From Mixta theicola (GTDB lineage: Bacteria; Pseudomonadota; Gammaproteobacteria; Enterobacterales; Enterobacteriaceae): a stretch of 64,000 bases of DNA. The notes below the pieces were generated by a model. It saw only the letters and a program-made list of their open reading frames with translations. It ran no database searches and was not told the DNA's origin. Positions 9,847-19,404 of this stretch are shown piece after piece; position 1 is the stretch's first letter, and each line of letters starts with the position of its first letter. The stretch is from contig NZ_NWUO01000008.1 in NCBI RefSeq assembly GCF_002895925.1, positions 62,001 to 126,000 on the forward strand, written 5' to 3'. A program made the translations under genes and the position numbers.

Positions 9847-11427
9847 TCATTCCCACTCAATGGTTGCTGGCGGTTTACCGGAAATATCGTAAACCACGCG
9901 GGAGATGCCGTTCACTTCATTGATGATGCGGTTGGAAACGCGGCCAAGGAACTCATACGGCAGATGCGCCCAGTGCGCGGTCATAAAGTCGATGGTTTCT
10001 ACCGCGCGCAGGGACACCACCCAGTCATATTTACGACCGTCGCCCATGACGCCCACCGAGCGTACCGGCAGAAATACGGTAAAGGCCTGGCTCACTTTGT
10101 TGTAGAGATCGGCTTTACGCAGCTCTTCAATAAAGATGGCGTCGGCGCGACGCAGCAGATCGCAATACTCTTTCTTCACTTCGCCCAGCACGCGTACGCC
10201 AAGGCCCGGACCTGGGAACGGATGGCGATACAGCATATCGTAAGGCAGGCCCAGCTCCAGACCAATCTTACGCACTTCATCTTTGAACAGCTCTTTCAGC
10301 GGCTCAACCAGTCCCAGCTTCATCTCTTTCGGCAGGCCGCCGACGTTGTGGTGCGATTTAATCACATGCGCCTTGCCGGTGGCGGAGGCGGCGGATTCGA
10401 TTACGTCCGGGTAGATGGTGCCCTGCGCCAGCCATTTCACCTCGGTGAGACTGGTCGCCTGCTCGTCAAATACTTCTACAAACACGCGGCCAATGGTTTT
10501 ACGTTTGGCTTCGGGCTCATCAATACCCGCCAGCGCATCGAGGAAGCGCGCCTCTGCCGGTACGTGAATGATATTCAGGCCGAAATGATCGCCGAACATG
10601 TCCATTACCTGCTCCGCTTCGTTCAGACGCAGCAGGCCGTTATCGACAAATACGCAGGTCAAACGATCGCCGATGGCGCGATGCAGCAGCATGGCCGTCA
10701 CGGAAGAATCGACGCCGCCGGAGAGACCGAGAATAACTTTATCGTTGCCAACCTGCTCGCGCAGTCGCTCAACGGCATCTTCAATGATTTTTTCCGGCGT
10801 CCACAGCGCTTCACATTCGCAGATGTCGCGCACAAAGCGCTCCAGCATACGCAGGCCCTGGCGGGTATGGGTCACTTCCGGATGGAACTGCACGCCGTAG
10901 AAGCGCTTCTCTTCGTTCGCCATAATGGCAAACGGACAGGTTTCGGTGCTGGCAACGGTCACAAAGTCAGACGGGATCGCGGTGACTTTATCACCGTGGC
11001 TCATCCACACGTCCAGCAGCGGCAGGCCAGCGGCGCTAACGGAATCTTCGATACCGCGTACCAGCGCGCTGTTGGTTCTGACTTCCACCTGCGCATAGCC
11101 GAACTCGCGCTCGCTGGAGCCTTCTACTTTGCCGCCCAGCTGCATCGCCATGGTCTGCATGCCATAGCAAACGCCCAGAACCGGCACGCCAGCGTTAAAG
11201 ACATATTCCGGCGCGCGCGGGCTGTTAAGCTCGGTGGTGCTTTCCGGGCCGCCGGACAGAATAATACCGCTCGGCTTAAATCCGCGGATCTGCTCTTCAG
11301 TAACATCCCACGCCCAAAGCTCACAGTAAACGCCCAGCTCGCGCACGCGGCGTGCAACCAGCTGGGTATACTGCGAACCAAAATCGAGGATTAAAATACG
11401 GTGCTTATGAATATTTTCCGTCGTCAT
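9847..11427 (-). CDS. guaA: GMP synthase (glutamine-hydrolysing) GuaA
   Basis: Converts XMP to GMP with glutamine and ATP, in the cytosol. 526 residues. The N-terminal class I amidotransferase has Cys87 in GVCYGMQ and the His/Glu pair in [10 protein letters not shown]; the ATP-pyrophosphatase half carries the P-loop [10 protein letters not shown]; the C-terminal dimerisation domain ends in PPATIEWE, as in E. coli. Second gene of guaBA, 68 bp after guaB, with a hairpin between them. Same order and spacing as in E. coli. Confidence 0.98.
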   Translation of the reverse strand: MTTENIHKHRILILDFGSQYTQLVARRVRELGVYCELWAWDVTEEQIRGFKPSGIILSGGPESTTELNSPRAPEYVFNAGVPVLGVCYGMQTMAMQLGGKVEGSSEREFGYAQVEVRTNSALVRGIEDSVSAAGLPLLDVWMSHGDKVTAIPSDFVTVASTETCPFAIMANEEKRFYGVQFHPEVTHTRQGLRMLERFVRDICECEALWTPEKIIEDAVERLREQVGNDKVILGLSGGVDSSVTAMLLHRAIGDRLTCVFVDNGLLRLNEAEQVMDMFGDHFGLNIIHVPAEARFLDALAGIDEPEAKRKTIGRVFVEVFDEQATSLTEVKWLAQGTIYPDVIESAASATGKAHVIKSHHNVGGLPKEMKLGLVEPLKELFKDEVRKIGLELGLPYDMLYRHPFPGPGLGVRVLGEVKKEYCDLLRRADAIFIEELRKADLYNKVSQAFTVFLPVRSVGVMGDGRKYDWVVSLRAVETIDFMTAHWAHLPYEFLGRVSNRIINEVNGISRVVYDISGKPPATIEWE

Positions 11428-11461
11428 TAAGGCAATTCCAGGGCGATAGACTCAATAAAAG

Positions 11462-11481
11462 CGCCCGGCTGAGACCGGGCG
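11462..11481 (-). terminator. Hairpin between guaB and guaA
   Basis: Seven-base stem (11462-11468 with 11475-11481), followed on the minus strand by TTTTATTG. It may act as a leaky terminator or mRNA stabiliser that tunes guaA against guaB. Inference. Confidence 0.45.
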
Positions 11482-11495
11482 AGAAAGGTTCGGGA

Positions 11496-12962
11496 TTACG
11501 ATCCCATGCGGTAGTTCGGAGACTCTTTCGTAATGGTCACGTCATGAACGTGGCTTTCCGAAATGCCCGCGCCGCTGATACGAACAAATTCTGCTTTGGT
11601 GCGCAGCTCTTCAATGGTGGCGCAGCCGGTCAGGCCCATGCAGGAGCGCAGGCCGCCCATCTGCTGATGAACGATCTCTTTCAGGCGGCCTTTATAAGCC
11701 ACACGGCCTTCGATACCTTCCGGCACCAGCTTATCCGCTGCGTTGTCGCTCTGGAAGTAACGGTCGGAAGAGCCTTTGGACATCGCGCCCAGCGAACCCA
11801 TACCGCGATAGGATTTAAACGAGCGGCCCTGATACAGCTCGATTTCGCCCGGCGATTCTTCAGTACCGGCCAGCATAGAACCGACCATCACGCAGGAAGC
11901 GCCAGCCGCAATCGCCTTGGCAATATCGCCGGAGAAACGAATGCCGCCATCGGCGATAACCGGCACGCCGGTGCCTTCCAGCGCTTCTACCGCGTCGGAA
12001 ACGGCGGTGATCTGCGGTACGCCGACGCCGGTCACGATACGGGTGGTACAGATAGAGCCAGGGCCAATACCGACTTTCACCGCGCTTACGCCCGCCTCAG
12101 CCAGCGCACGTGCGCCCGCGCCGGTGGCGACATTGCCGCCGATGATTTGCAGATCGGGATATTTAGCGCGGGTTTCGCGAATGCGCTGCAGCACGCCTTC
12201 GGAATGTCCGTGAGAGGAGTCAATCAACAATACGTCAACGCCAGCGGCAACCAGCGCATCCACGCGCTCTTCGTTACCGGCGCCGGCACCGACCGCCGCG
12301 CCAACGCGCAGGCGACCATGCTCATCTTTACAGGCCAGCGGTTTACGCTCTGCCTTCTGAAAATCTTTTACGGTGATCATGCCCAGCAGGCGGAAGCTAT
12401 CATCCACCACCAGCGCTTTTTCTACGCGCTTCTCGTGCATTTTCTGCAGCACCACTTCACGCGCCTCACCCTCTTTCACCGTGACCAGGCGCTCTTTCGG
12501 CGTCATCACCGCCGTCACCGGCAGGTTCAGATCGGTAACGAAACGCACATCGCGACCGGTAATAATGCCAACCAGTCGGTTATCATCACTCACCACCGGA
12601 TAGCCTGCGAAGCCGTTACGCTCGGTCAGTTCTTTTACTTCGCGCAGCGTCGTGGTCGGCAACACGGTTTGTGGATCGGTAACCACGCCGCTTTCATGTT
12701 TCTTCACCTTGCGCACTTCTTCCGCCTGGCGCTCGATGGACATATTTTTGTGGATAAAGCCCAGCCCGCCTTCCTGCGCCAGTGCGATAGCCAGACCGGC
12801 TTCGGTCACGGTATCCATAGCGGCAGAGAGCATTGGAATGTTCAGACGAATTTTTTTGGTCAGTTGGGTACTGAGATCGGCCGTGTTAGGCAGGACAGTA
12901 GAGTGAGCAGGAACGAGCAAAACATCGTCGAAAGTGAGTGCTTCTTTAGCGATTCGTAGCAT
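11496..12962 (-). CDS. guaB: IMP dehydrogenase GuaB
   Basis: Oxidises IMP to XMP with NAD+, the committed step of GMP synthesis. 488 residues, E. coli length. TIM-barrel core with the catalytic cysteine in [13 protein letters not shown] (about residue 305), a pair of CBS domains inserted around residues 95-205, and the flap with [10 protein letters not shown]-like [10 protein letters not shown]. The start [16 protein letters not shown] is conserved. First gene of guaBA, divergent from xseA. Confidence 0.98.
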   Translation of the reverse strand: MLRIAKEALTFDDVLLVPAHSTVLPNTADLSTQLTKKIRLNIPMLSAAMDTVTEAGLAIALAQEGGLGFIHKNMSIERQAEEVRKVKKHESGVVTDPQTVLPTTTLREVKELTERNGFAGYPVVSDDNRLVGIITGRDVRFVTDLNLPVTAVMTPKERLVTVKEGEAREVVLQKMHEKRVEKALVVDDSFRLLGMITVKDFQKAERKPLACKDEHGRLRVGAAVGAGAGNEERVDALVAAGVDVLLIDSSHGHSEGVLQRIRETRAKYPDLQIIGGNVATGAGARALAEAGVSAVKVGIGPGSICTTRIVTGVGVPQITAVSDAVEALEGTGVPVIADGGIRFSGDIAKAIAAGASCVMVGSMLAGTEESPGEIELYQGRSFKSYRGMGSLGAMSKGSSDRYFQSDNAADKLVPEGIEGRVAYKGRLKEIVHQQMGGLRSCMGLTGCATIEELRTKAEFVRISGAGISESHVHDVTITKESPNYRMGS

Positions 12963-13014
12963 GGCAATATCTCAACCTGGGGGTGAATGAGAACAGATAA
13001 AATATTGCCGCGGC

Positions 13015-13043
13015 ATTATACAGGCCGTAATCGGTTGCCTCCA
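13015..13043 (-). promoter_or_regulatory. guaB promoter
   Basis: A perfect TATAAT (-10, 13015-13020) with TGGAGG 17 bp upstream (13038-13043). The bases after the -10 are GCCGCGGC, a GC-rich discriminator of the kind that makes guaB sensitive to ppGpp in E. coli. GCAACCGATTACGG between the boxes loosely resembles a PurR site, but I would not call it. Confidence 0.7.
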
Positions 13044-13132
13044 GCTTTTTTTCAGAAAAAGTCTTGATCCTCTGTATCAGCCATGTAGTATCGACTAATT
13101 AACCCGCTGATTTATTATTTGATCTTCATCAC

Positions 13133-14497
13133 ATGTCGCTACCTCCTTCCGCCAATATTTTTACCGTTAGCCGCCTTAACACCACGGTGCGTCAGCTGCT
13201 GGAGGGCGAAATGGGGCATATCTGGCTTAGCGCGGAAATCTCCAACTTTACGCAGCCCGCTTCCGGTCACTGGTACTTTACGCTCAAAGACGATACCGCC
13301 CAGGTGCGCAGCGCGATGTTTCGCAACAGCAACCGGCGCGTGACCTTCCGTCCGCAGCATGGTCAACAGGTGCTGGTGCGCGCCACGGTCACGCTCTATG
13401 AGCCGCGCGGGGATTATCAGCTGATTGTGGAGAGTATGCATCCGGCCGGTGAAGGTCTGCTGCAACAGCAGTTTGAACAGCTGAAACAGCGGCTGGCGGC
13501 GGAGGGCCTGTTCGAACAGCAGCATAAACAGCCGCTGCCCGATCCGGCGCGCCAGGTCGGGGTGATTACCTCCGCCACCGGCGCGGCGCTGCACGACGTG
13601 CTGCGCGTGCTGCATCGTCGCGATCCTTCGCTGCCGGTTATCATCTATCCAACGGTAGTTCAGGGTAACGACGCGCCCGCCGCCATTACCCGCGCCATTG
13701 AGCTGGCTAACCAGCGTAACGAATGTGACGTGCTGATTGTGGGACGCGGCGGCGGCTCGCTGGAAGATTTGTGGTGTTTTAACGATGAGCGCGTGGCGCG
13801 CGCTATTTTTGCCAGCCGTATTCCGATTGTCAGCGCGGTAGGCCATGAAACCGACGTGACCATTGCCGATTTCGTGGCCGATCTGCGCGCGCCGACGCCT
13901 TCGGCCGCGGCGGAGGTCGTTAGCCGTAATCAGGTGGAGCTGCTGCGTCAGCTGCAGTCGCAGCAGACGCGGCTGGAGATGGCGATGGATTACTATCTTG
14001 CTCAGCAGCAGCGCACCTTTACCCGCTTGCAGCATCGTCTGCAGCAGCAGCATCCGCAGCTGCGTCTGGCGCGCCAGCAAACTGCCCTGTTCCGCCTGCA
14101 GCGTCGGCTGGATGAGGCGATGCAGCTACGGCTGCGTGACGCCACGCGTCAGCAGGATCGCCTGACTCAACGGCTCACGGCACAGCAGCCGCAGCGTAAT
14201 ATCATCCGGGCGCAGCAGCAGCTGCAACAGTGGCGTTATCGTCTGGCGCAGGCGATGCAGCAGCAGCTAAGCGGTGACAAGCAGCGCTTTGGCGTGCTGG
14301 TGGCGCATCTGGAAGGCGTCAGCCCGCTGGCGACGCTGGCGCGCGGCTTTAGCGTGACGCAAACCTCCAACGGCGAAGTGCTGAAAGCCACCACGCAGGT
14401 GCAGCCGGGAGAGCGACTGCAAACCCGACTGCAGGATGGCTGGGTGGAAAGCGAAGTGAAAGCAATCATGTCGTTTGCTGGCGCGGTGAAGAAATAA
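13133..14497 (+). CDS. xseA: Exodeoxyribonuclease VII large subunit XseA
   Basis: Catalytic subunit of ExoVII, which degrades single-stranded DNA from both ends; works with XseB, which is not in this window. 454 residues. N-terminal OB fold ([28 protein letters not shown]-type, here [11 protein letters not shown]), then the nuclease core with [11 protein letters not shown] and [20 protein letters not shown], then a long glutamine-rich coiled-coil region (about 265-400). Divergent from guaB as in E. coli. Confidence 0.97.
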   Translation: MSLPPSANIFTVSRLNTTVRQLLEGEMGHIWLSAEISNFTQPASGHWYFTLKDDTAQVRSAMFRNSNRRVTFRPQHGQQVLVRATVTLYEPRGDYQLIVESMHPAGEGLLQQQFEQLKQRLAAEGLFEQQHKQPLPDPARQVGVITSATGAALHDVLRVLHRRDPSLPVIIYPTVVQGNDAPAAITRAIELANQRNECDVLIVGRGGGSLEDLWCFNDERVARAIFASRIPIVSAVGHETDVTIADFVADLRAPTPSAAAEVVSRNQVELLRQLQSQQTRLEMAMDYYLAQQQRTFTRLQHRLQQQHPQLRLARQQTALFRLQRRLDEAMQLRLRDATRQQDRLTQRLTAQQPQRNIIRAQQQLQQWRYRLAQAMQQQLSGDKQRFGVLVAHLEGVSPLATLARGFSVTQTSNGEVLKATTQVQPGERLQTRLQDGWVESEVKAIMSFAGAVKK

Positions 14498-14525
14498 AGC
14501 TGGCCACGTTTAAAGGTGGCCAGCT
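14498..14525 (-). terminator. Hairpin terminator between xseA and the phosphoesterase gene
   Basis: Perfect 10-bp inverted repeat (14498-14507 with 14516-14525) right at the xseA stop. On the minus strand it is followed by TTATTTCTT, so it best serves the convergent phosphoesterase gene; on the plus strand there is no T run. Confidence 0.65.
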
Positions 14526-14558
14526 GTGGTTAGTAAACTATCGCGAGTAGTTGTCTGG

Positions 14559-16307
14559 TTAAATACAGGGTGCGGCTTTCGTTATTCCTTTTTCACCCGC
14601 ATACTCCCAGTATTGGTCGCTGTTATCGCGGTTTGGTAGTGGGTTAGAACTTGAATCTGCTCTTTTTGCCTTAAAATAGCGCACCGCAGGGACACTGTTG
14701 CCTTGCAGATCGGTTAACTCCCAGTTCTGATAATTATTGGTAAATTTCAGCGTAGAGTTAGTACCATACACATCCCTGCCTGCGTTTGCATCCAATATAC
14801 GTTTGGTCCCCAGGCTACGCAGCTGAATGATACCGCCATAGCTATACTTTAATAACGCCCAGTACTGATAAGCACCGCCGTTCCATTGCCTGGTGTAAAT
14901 ATTACCCTTGCTATCCCCATCCAGCACTTTATTATCTTTAACATGAATAATCTTATAATACTTTTCATTGTTACTATCGGTCCACATATGCTGAAGTTTC
15001 CAGCGCATATAAGGATTAGCAGTATTTAATTTATTGGTATAAACATCGCCTTCGGCGTTGGCATCAAGTGCATTTGATGTTTTTACCTGTCTTAAAAGAA
15101 AGGTTTGATTCTCATCGGGGATAAGTTCTGTTCTGACAAAATGCCCGGCAGGAACGTACTCACCAGGTCTGTAGCACTTCGGAGGCGGCGCAGGTTTAAT
15201 GAAATCTCCACGATCGTATATCATGGTGACTTTATCATCTGTAACCCGATAGCTTTGTACCTGGAAACTATCTTTTTTAACATTCAGAATATCGAAATAG
15301 CCAGCATACAGCGCACCGGAAGTATATACAGGAACGTTGCCAAATAGGTGATGATAGGTAACCGCAGGATAATGCGTATGCCCAACGAATACGGCAGAAA
15401 CTTTATACTCATCGAAGATAGCTTTCAGCACTTGTTTTTCATAATCCGTAGCTTCATTAATCCATTCAAGTGCATGAAAATTAACAAAAATATGGTTAGC
15501 ACCGCGCAGCCTGGCATGATCCAAATCATGTCGTAACCACGAAAGTGAGTCAGTAATAAAATAGCGGAGGTGGGCAAATGAATTATTAATATATACACTA
15601 TAGGTAGGCGCAAGGTGAAGCTGTACAAAATGAACTTTGCCGCTCTCCGGTGAATCCTCATCCCACGAGTATGCCTGGCTTCCCAGTAGTAAGTCCGATT
15701 CTTTCCTGGCGCTGTCTATGCTAAAATTTTTTAACTTATGACTATAGTTACTCGTCAGGCTTCCCAGATGGCCTAACATCATATAGGCACAGGCGTTAGT
15801 AGAAAAATCCAGATATTCAGGTCGGGTGCAATCACGAACGTTACGCTCATAATCATGGTTACCATAACCGAGCATGACAGGAACCGCCAACCTATCATAA
15901 ACTGTGTGGTAGGACTTTAACTGGCTGTCTCTGCCAAATTCAGTAATATCGCCATTTATAATACCGTATTTAATATTAAGATCATAAATTTTACTATTTA
16001 TCCCGAGAACGACCTCACGATTAAAATCTTCCCACTGGCTGGCTGTTTTTGAGCTATTCGGGTCGGGTGAACCTGGCCCCTGGCCCATTCGCCATGCCTG
16101 CGGATCGGCCATAATTAAATACCTGACTCCTATACTCCACGGTTTAAAATCGTTAGATGGGATGTCAAATACTGGGTCCCTTACTGGAAAAACGCCAGTC
16201 ATGCTGTTGGATGCGGTGTCTCTTGATTTAAACTCGTCAGCAAAACTGTTGAATGCTGTAGCAAATAACAATGAGATCAGTAAAATTTCCTTTCTATTAT
16301 ATTTCAC
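14559..16307 (-). CDS. Secreted metallophosphoesterase with ricin-B-like lectin tail
   Basis: 582 residues from GTG 16307, chosen because AGAGGA sits six bases upstream and a signal peptide follows (MKYNRKEILLISLLFATAFN, cleavage near SFADE). Residues about 60-335 are a calcineurin-like phosphoesterase: ADPQ (68-70), NGD (118-120), GNHD (149-152), NFH (276-278), GHTH (309-312). The first motif is D-x-Q rather than the usual D-x-H. After a proline-rich hinge (KPAPPPK, 371-377) come three repeats of the type LDANAEGDVYT...W (about 413-438, 459-483, 503-529), a beta-trefoil like ricin B. It should be exported and bind a glycan while cleaving a phosphoester; substrate unknown. The gene is visibly AT-richer than its neighbours, suggesting acquisition. 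Confidence 0.8.
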   Translation of the reverse strand: MKYNRKEILLISLLFATAFNSFADEFKSRDTASNSMTGVFPVRDPVFDIPSNDFKPWSIGVRYLIMADPQAWRMGQGPGSPDPNSSKTASQWEDFNREVVLGINSKIYDLNIKYGIINGDITEFGRDSQLKSYHTVYDRLAVPVMLGYGNHDYERNVRDCTRPEYLDFSTNACAYMMLGHLGSLTSNYSHKLKNFSIDSARKESDLLLGSQAYSWDEDSPESGKVHFVQLHLAPTYSVYINNSFAHLRYFITDSLSWLRHDLDHARLRGANHIFVNFHALEWINEATDYEKQVLKAIFDEYKVSAVFVGHTHYPAVTYHHLFGNVPVYTSGALYAGYFDILNVKKDSFQVQSYRVTDDKVTMIYDRGDFIKPAPPPKCYRPGEYVPAGHFVRTELIPDENQTFLLRQVKTSNALDANAEGDVYTNKLNTANPYMRWKLQHMWTDSNNEKYYKIIHVKDNKVLDGDSKGNIYTRQWNGGAYQYWALLKYSYGGIIQLRSLGTKRILDANAGRDVYGTNSTLKFTNNYQNWELTDLQGNSVPAVRYFKAKRADSSSNPLPNRDNSDQYWEYAGEKGITKAAPCI

Positions 16308-16991
16308 AAATAATCCTCTGAGGTTAGGGTAAAATCCCGCCTGCCGCCTAAGCAATACAACGCTGTATTTCTTTCAATATTTACTTATTACAGAACAGTT
16401 CTTTTTTATGACGTTTTGCTATTTTTTAATAGCGTATTGCAGTTAAAAGCCTGGTCAGCAATGGCCGTATTCTGTTCCACCTTGCCATTACGGTAAAAAT
16501 CATTACAGACCAGCCGAATAGCAGCTATTTTAAGGCGCACCTGTAGTAAAAAAGTAATCACATATGGTTTCAGGTTGCAAAATAAATTTGTCTTAATTAA
16601 GTCATTGAGTGGCGTTAAACGGTAGGGAAAGATAAGAATAATAATTAACTTATTAATAAGTAACAATTAAATTAAATATACCTTTAGGCAGGATAAGATT
16701 ATTTTCCCTTAAAAACCTACCTGCCGCTTTTTCAAAAAGAATAAAATAGATCTCAAAAAGGCTCCCCCTTATATTCTCCATGACTTAATATAATCAAATC
16801 ATGCTCGCTTCAGGGTAAATGATATTTTTATTTCTCACTATCCAGCCGTAATAGCAATGCAGGTTGCACCATTTCTTTAATGAGTGAAAATGGCGCACAG
16901 AATATGCTCTGTAAATAACAGCATTCCAGCCTGAGAAACCAACGTAACGGCAGAAGGGCGGCGGAGAAAAAGCACAGGCTATCGTCCCGCT
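16308..16991. other. AT-rich stretch without a supportable gene
   Basis: About 680 bp between the phosphoesterase and GH31 genes. It is AT-rich and has many stops. A minus-strand open frame at 16406-16666 (86 codons) has no signature and starts with a run of hydrophobic residues; it may be a gene fragment but cannot be supported. Nothing else was seen. Confidence 0.5.
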
Positions 16992-17019
16992 AAAAAAGCC
17001 GCGCAAAAAAAGCGCGGCT
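16992..17019 (-). terminator. Terminator of the GH31-MFS operon
   Basis: Perfect 8-bp stem (16997-17004 with 17012-17019), loop of seven A on the plus strand, followed on the minus strand by TTTTTA. It lies 10 bp after the GH31 stop. Confidence 0.9.
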
Positions 17020-17029
17020 GAATAGTAGG

Positions 17030-19390
17030 TTACAGGCCATAGTCCGCAGCGCGTGCGCCGTTCACCCACAGCTCGCGCTGTTCGCCGGGCGGTAGCGTAA
17101 TGTGTAAACGCCGCCATGCGGGCTGATAACGCCCTTCCCGCTCCACACTCAGTTCAATGCGCGTGGCGTTACAAGCCATCCGCCAGCGCAGCCAGAGCGC
17201 ATCGCCCTGGCGCCAGCGATGGCTTTCGCCGTCATCCTCGAAAATCATCCCTTCACTCTGCCCTTCCGACAGTGGGAACAGCCGCAGCTCGCGCCAATCG
17301 TCCGCCAGCGCATCCACATGCGCCATCCGCTGCGACAGCGGCAGCCCTGCCCCGGCGCGAACCAGCAGCGGCAGCCGTTCCAGCGGCGCATCCAGCGTGA
17401 TCCATTGTCCGCCGCCGTACCACTGCCCGCTCCAGTAGCAGTACCAGCCCGTGCCGTTATCCGGCAGCCAGACCGCGCGCTGTCGCTGCTCCGGCTCGAC
17501 TACGCTTGCCACCAGCAGGTCGCGTCCGAGAAGAAAATCGTCAGTTTCCTGCCAGGTTTGCGCGTCATGCTCATGGTCGAGGAAAGTGGGCCGTAACAGC
17601 GGCTCGTCGCAAACGCTGGCCTGCCACAGCAGGGTGTAAAAATAGGGCAACAGGCGATAGCGCAGACGGATCGCCTCACGCACTATCGCCGTCACGCCGG
17701 GATACATCCACGGCTCATTCACCGTGCCGTCATCGTTCCACGAATGAATGGTAAAGCGTGGATGCATGACGCCGTTCTGTACCCAGCGAACAAACAGCTC
17801 CGCATCCGGCCTGTCGCCGGAGAAGCCGCCGACATCATGCCCGATGTTATACAGCCCGGAAAGACTCATCCCTAAACCCATACGGATGTTGTAGCGCAGC
17901 GTCTGCCAGCTGGTGCGGTTGTCGCCACTCCAGGTCTGTACATAGCGCTGCATACCGGCACAGCCGGAGCGCGAAATCAAATAAGGCCGCCGCTGCGGTG
18001 CAAAACGCTGCTGCGCCTCCAGAGAGGCGCGCATCATCAGCAGCGGCATCACCGGGCGAAGATGTTTAATCGCCACGGGACGGCCAAAACCGTGACAGCG
18101 CGCCTCGCCGTCCCAGATCTCATATTCATTGTTGTCGTTCCAGGTTGAATCGATGCCCATCTCCAGCAGCTGGTCGGAAACGCCCTGCTGCCACCAGCGA
18201 ATAGCCGCCGGATTAGTGAAATCGAGGTGGGAGCCTTCATCATCCCAGAAACAGGAGCGCTCCGGCGCATCGCTCTCTGAATCGCGGATAAACAACCCCT
18301 GCTGTGCCACCTGCTCGTAGAGCGGATGATCCTGCAGCAGGCAGGGCTTAATATTAGCCGCCAGACGTAGCCCGGCATCATGAAACGCCTGGCTCAGCGC
18401 ACGCGGCTGCGGCACTTTTTCATAGTTCCAGTTAAATACATAGCGCTTGTTGCCGATCGAGGTGTAGCCGGACGAGAGCTGGAAAGAGTCACAGGGGATC
18501 GCATGCTGGCGACAGAGCTGAATAAACTGCTGTAGCTGCTGCTGTGCGTCGGGCGCATCGGTGTAGTGCATCGTCGAGCCGCTGTAGCCCAGGCTCCATT
18601 TAGGCGCGAAACAGCTTTTACCGGTGAGCCGCACAAAGGCTTTGGTGACATCCAGCACCTGCGGGCCGAAAAACAGGTAATAGTCGAGATCGCCCGCCTC
18701 CGCCTGATAGCGCCGGTAAGGCTGATGGTAGTTATCCAGCTCATTGCCGAGGTCGAGCCAGCAGCTGCTAAGATTGTCGTAAAACAGCCCGAAACTGACC
18801 GGCCCATGACGGGTAATGGTAAAGGGAATATGCTTATAGAGCGGATCGGTGCTGGCGGCGTTATAGCCCATCGCATCGAGATTGCGCATTTCAAAGCGCC
18901 GTCCGCTACGCTCAAGGTCGCCCGATTTTTCCCCCAGCCCGTAGTAGCGATCGTCGGCGAAACGCCGCTGATAGTGCGCCACGCCGTCGCTGTGCGTATT
19001 CAGCAGGTAGGCGCTGGTGCGGCGATCTTCAGTCAGTATTTGCCATTGATTATCCGTATCAAGATATTCCCACTCCAGCCAGAGCGGCTGATGCACCGTT
19101 ACGCGCAGGTTCTGGCTGCTGATAACCAGCCGCTCGTCGTAGGTTTGCAGATGATAGCCCGGCAGACTGAAGCCCTCCACGCTCAGACGATCGCGCCCCT
19201 CCCAGGGCACATCCTCTTCCGGCGCGATGCTCCAGGTGCGATCCAGCGCCAGCTCGCCATGGCGTTTGATCAGGATGCGAAACAGCGACTCTTCCAGCAC
19301 GTAAAGGCAGAACAGGTGCTGCCCGTCCACCCGCAGCTCGATCCTGTCGGCGTACTCCCCCACCAGCGTCCAGTTTTTTAGCGTTTTCAT
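17030..19390 (-). CDS. Glycoside hydrolase family 31 (alpha-glucosidase/alpha-xylosidase type)
   Basis: 786 residues, cytoplasmic (no signal peptide). Order: N-terminal beta domain (1-240), catalytic barrel (about 255-600), C-terminal beta domains. The GH31 nucleophile is Asp419 in STWNDNNEYEIW and the acid/base Asp490 in WSGDNRTSW; HPRFTIHSWN and GLSG-like GMSLSGLYNIGHDVGGF are also typical. GTG at 19396 is possible, but ATG 19390 has GGAG five bases upstream. It follows the MFS gene by 14 bp, so an imported alpha-linked sugar or glycoside is the likely substrate. Which glycoside cannot be read from sequence. Confidence 0.88.
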   Translation of the reverse strand: MKTLKNWTLVGEYADRIELRVDGQHLFCLYVLEESLFRILIKRHGELALDRTWSIAPEEDVPWEGRDRLSVEGFSLPGYHLQTYDERLVISSQNLRVTVHQPLWLEWEYLDTDNQWQILTEDRRTSAYLLNTHSDGVAHYQRRFADDRYYGLGEKSGDLERSGRRFEMRNLDAMGYNAASTDPLYKHIPFTITRHGPVSFGLFYDNLSSCWLDLGNELDNYHQPYRRYQAEAGDLDYYLFFGPQVLDVTKAFVRLTGKSCFAPKWSLGYSGSTMHYTDAPDAQQQLQQFIQLCRQHAIPCDSFQLSSGYTSIGNKRYVFNWNYEKVPQPRALSQAFHDAGLRLAANIKPCLLQDHPLYEQVAQQGLFIRDSESDAPERSCFWDDEGSHLDFTNPAAIRWWQQGVSDQLLEMGIDSTWNDNNEYEIWDGEARCHGFGRPVAIKHLRPVMPLLMMRASLEAQQRFAPQRRPYLISRSGCAGMQRYVQTWSGDNRTSWQTLRYNIRMGLGMSLSGLYNIGHDVGGFSGDRPDAELFVRWVQNGVMHPRFTIHSWNDDGTVNEPWMYPGVTAIVREAIRLRYRLLPYFYTLLWQASVCDEPLLRPTFLDHEHDAQTWQETDDFLLGRDLLVASVVEPEQRQRAVWLPDNGTGWYCYWSGQWYGGGQWITLDAPLERLPLLVRAGAGLPLSQRMAHVDALADDWRELRLFPLSEGQSEGMIFEDDGESHRWRQGDALWLRWRMACNATRIELSVEREGRYQPAWRRLHITLPPGEQRELWVNGARAADYGL

Positions 19391-19404
19391 ATCCACTCCA
19401 GCAT

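Noticed and set aside
9964-11394. 476-codon open frame antisense to guaA
   Set aside because: Runs opposite to a fully convincing guaA; long antisense frames arise from the codon bias of this GC-rich sequence. No start signal or known motif.
11352-12959. 535-codon open frame antisense to guaB
   Set aside because: Same reason; it also bridges the guaA-guaB junction and encodes a low-complexity, His/Arg-rich product.
16406-16666. 86-codon minus-strand frame in the AT-rich gap
   Set aside because: No motif, hydrophobic low-complexity start, no ribosome site; kept only as a possible fragment in the gap entry.
16794-17117. 107-codon minus-strand frame after the GH31 gene
   Set aside because: Overlaps the GH31 3' end and its terminator in another frame; cysteine/arginine-rich with no family look.
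18566-19381. 271-codon open frame antisense to the GH31 gene
   Set aside because: Shadow of a gene with catalytic motifs in place on the other strand.
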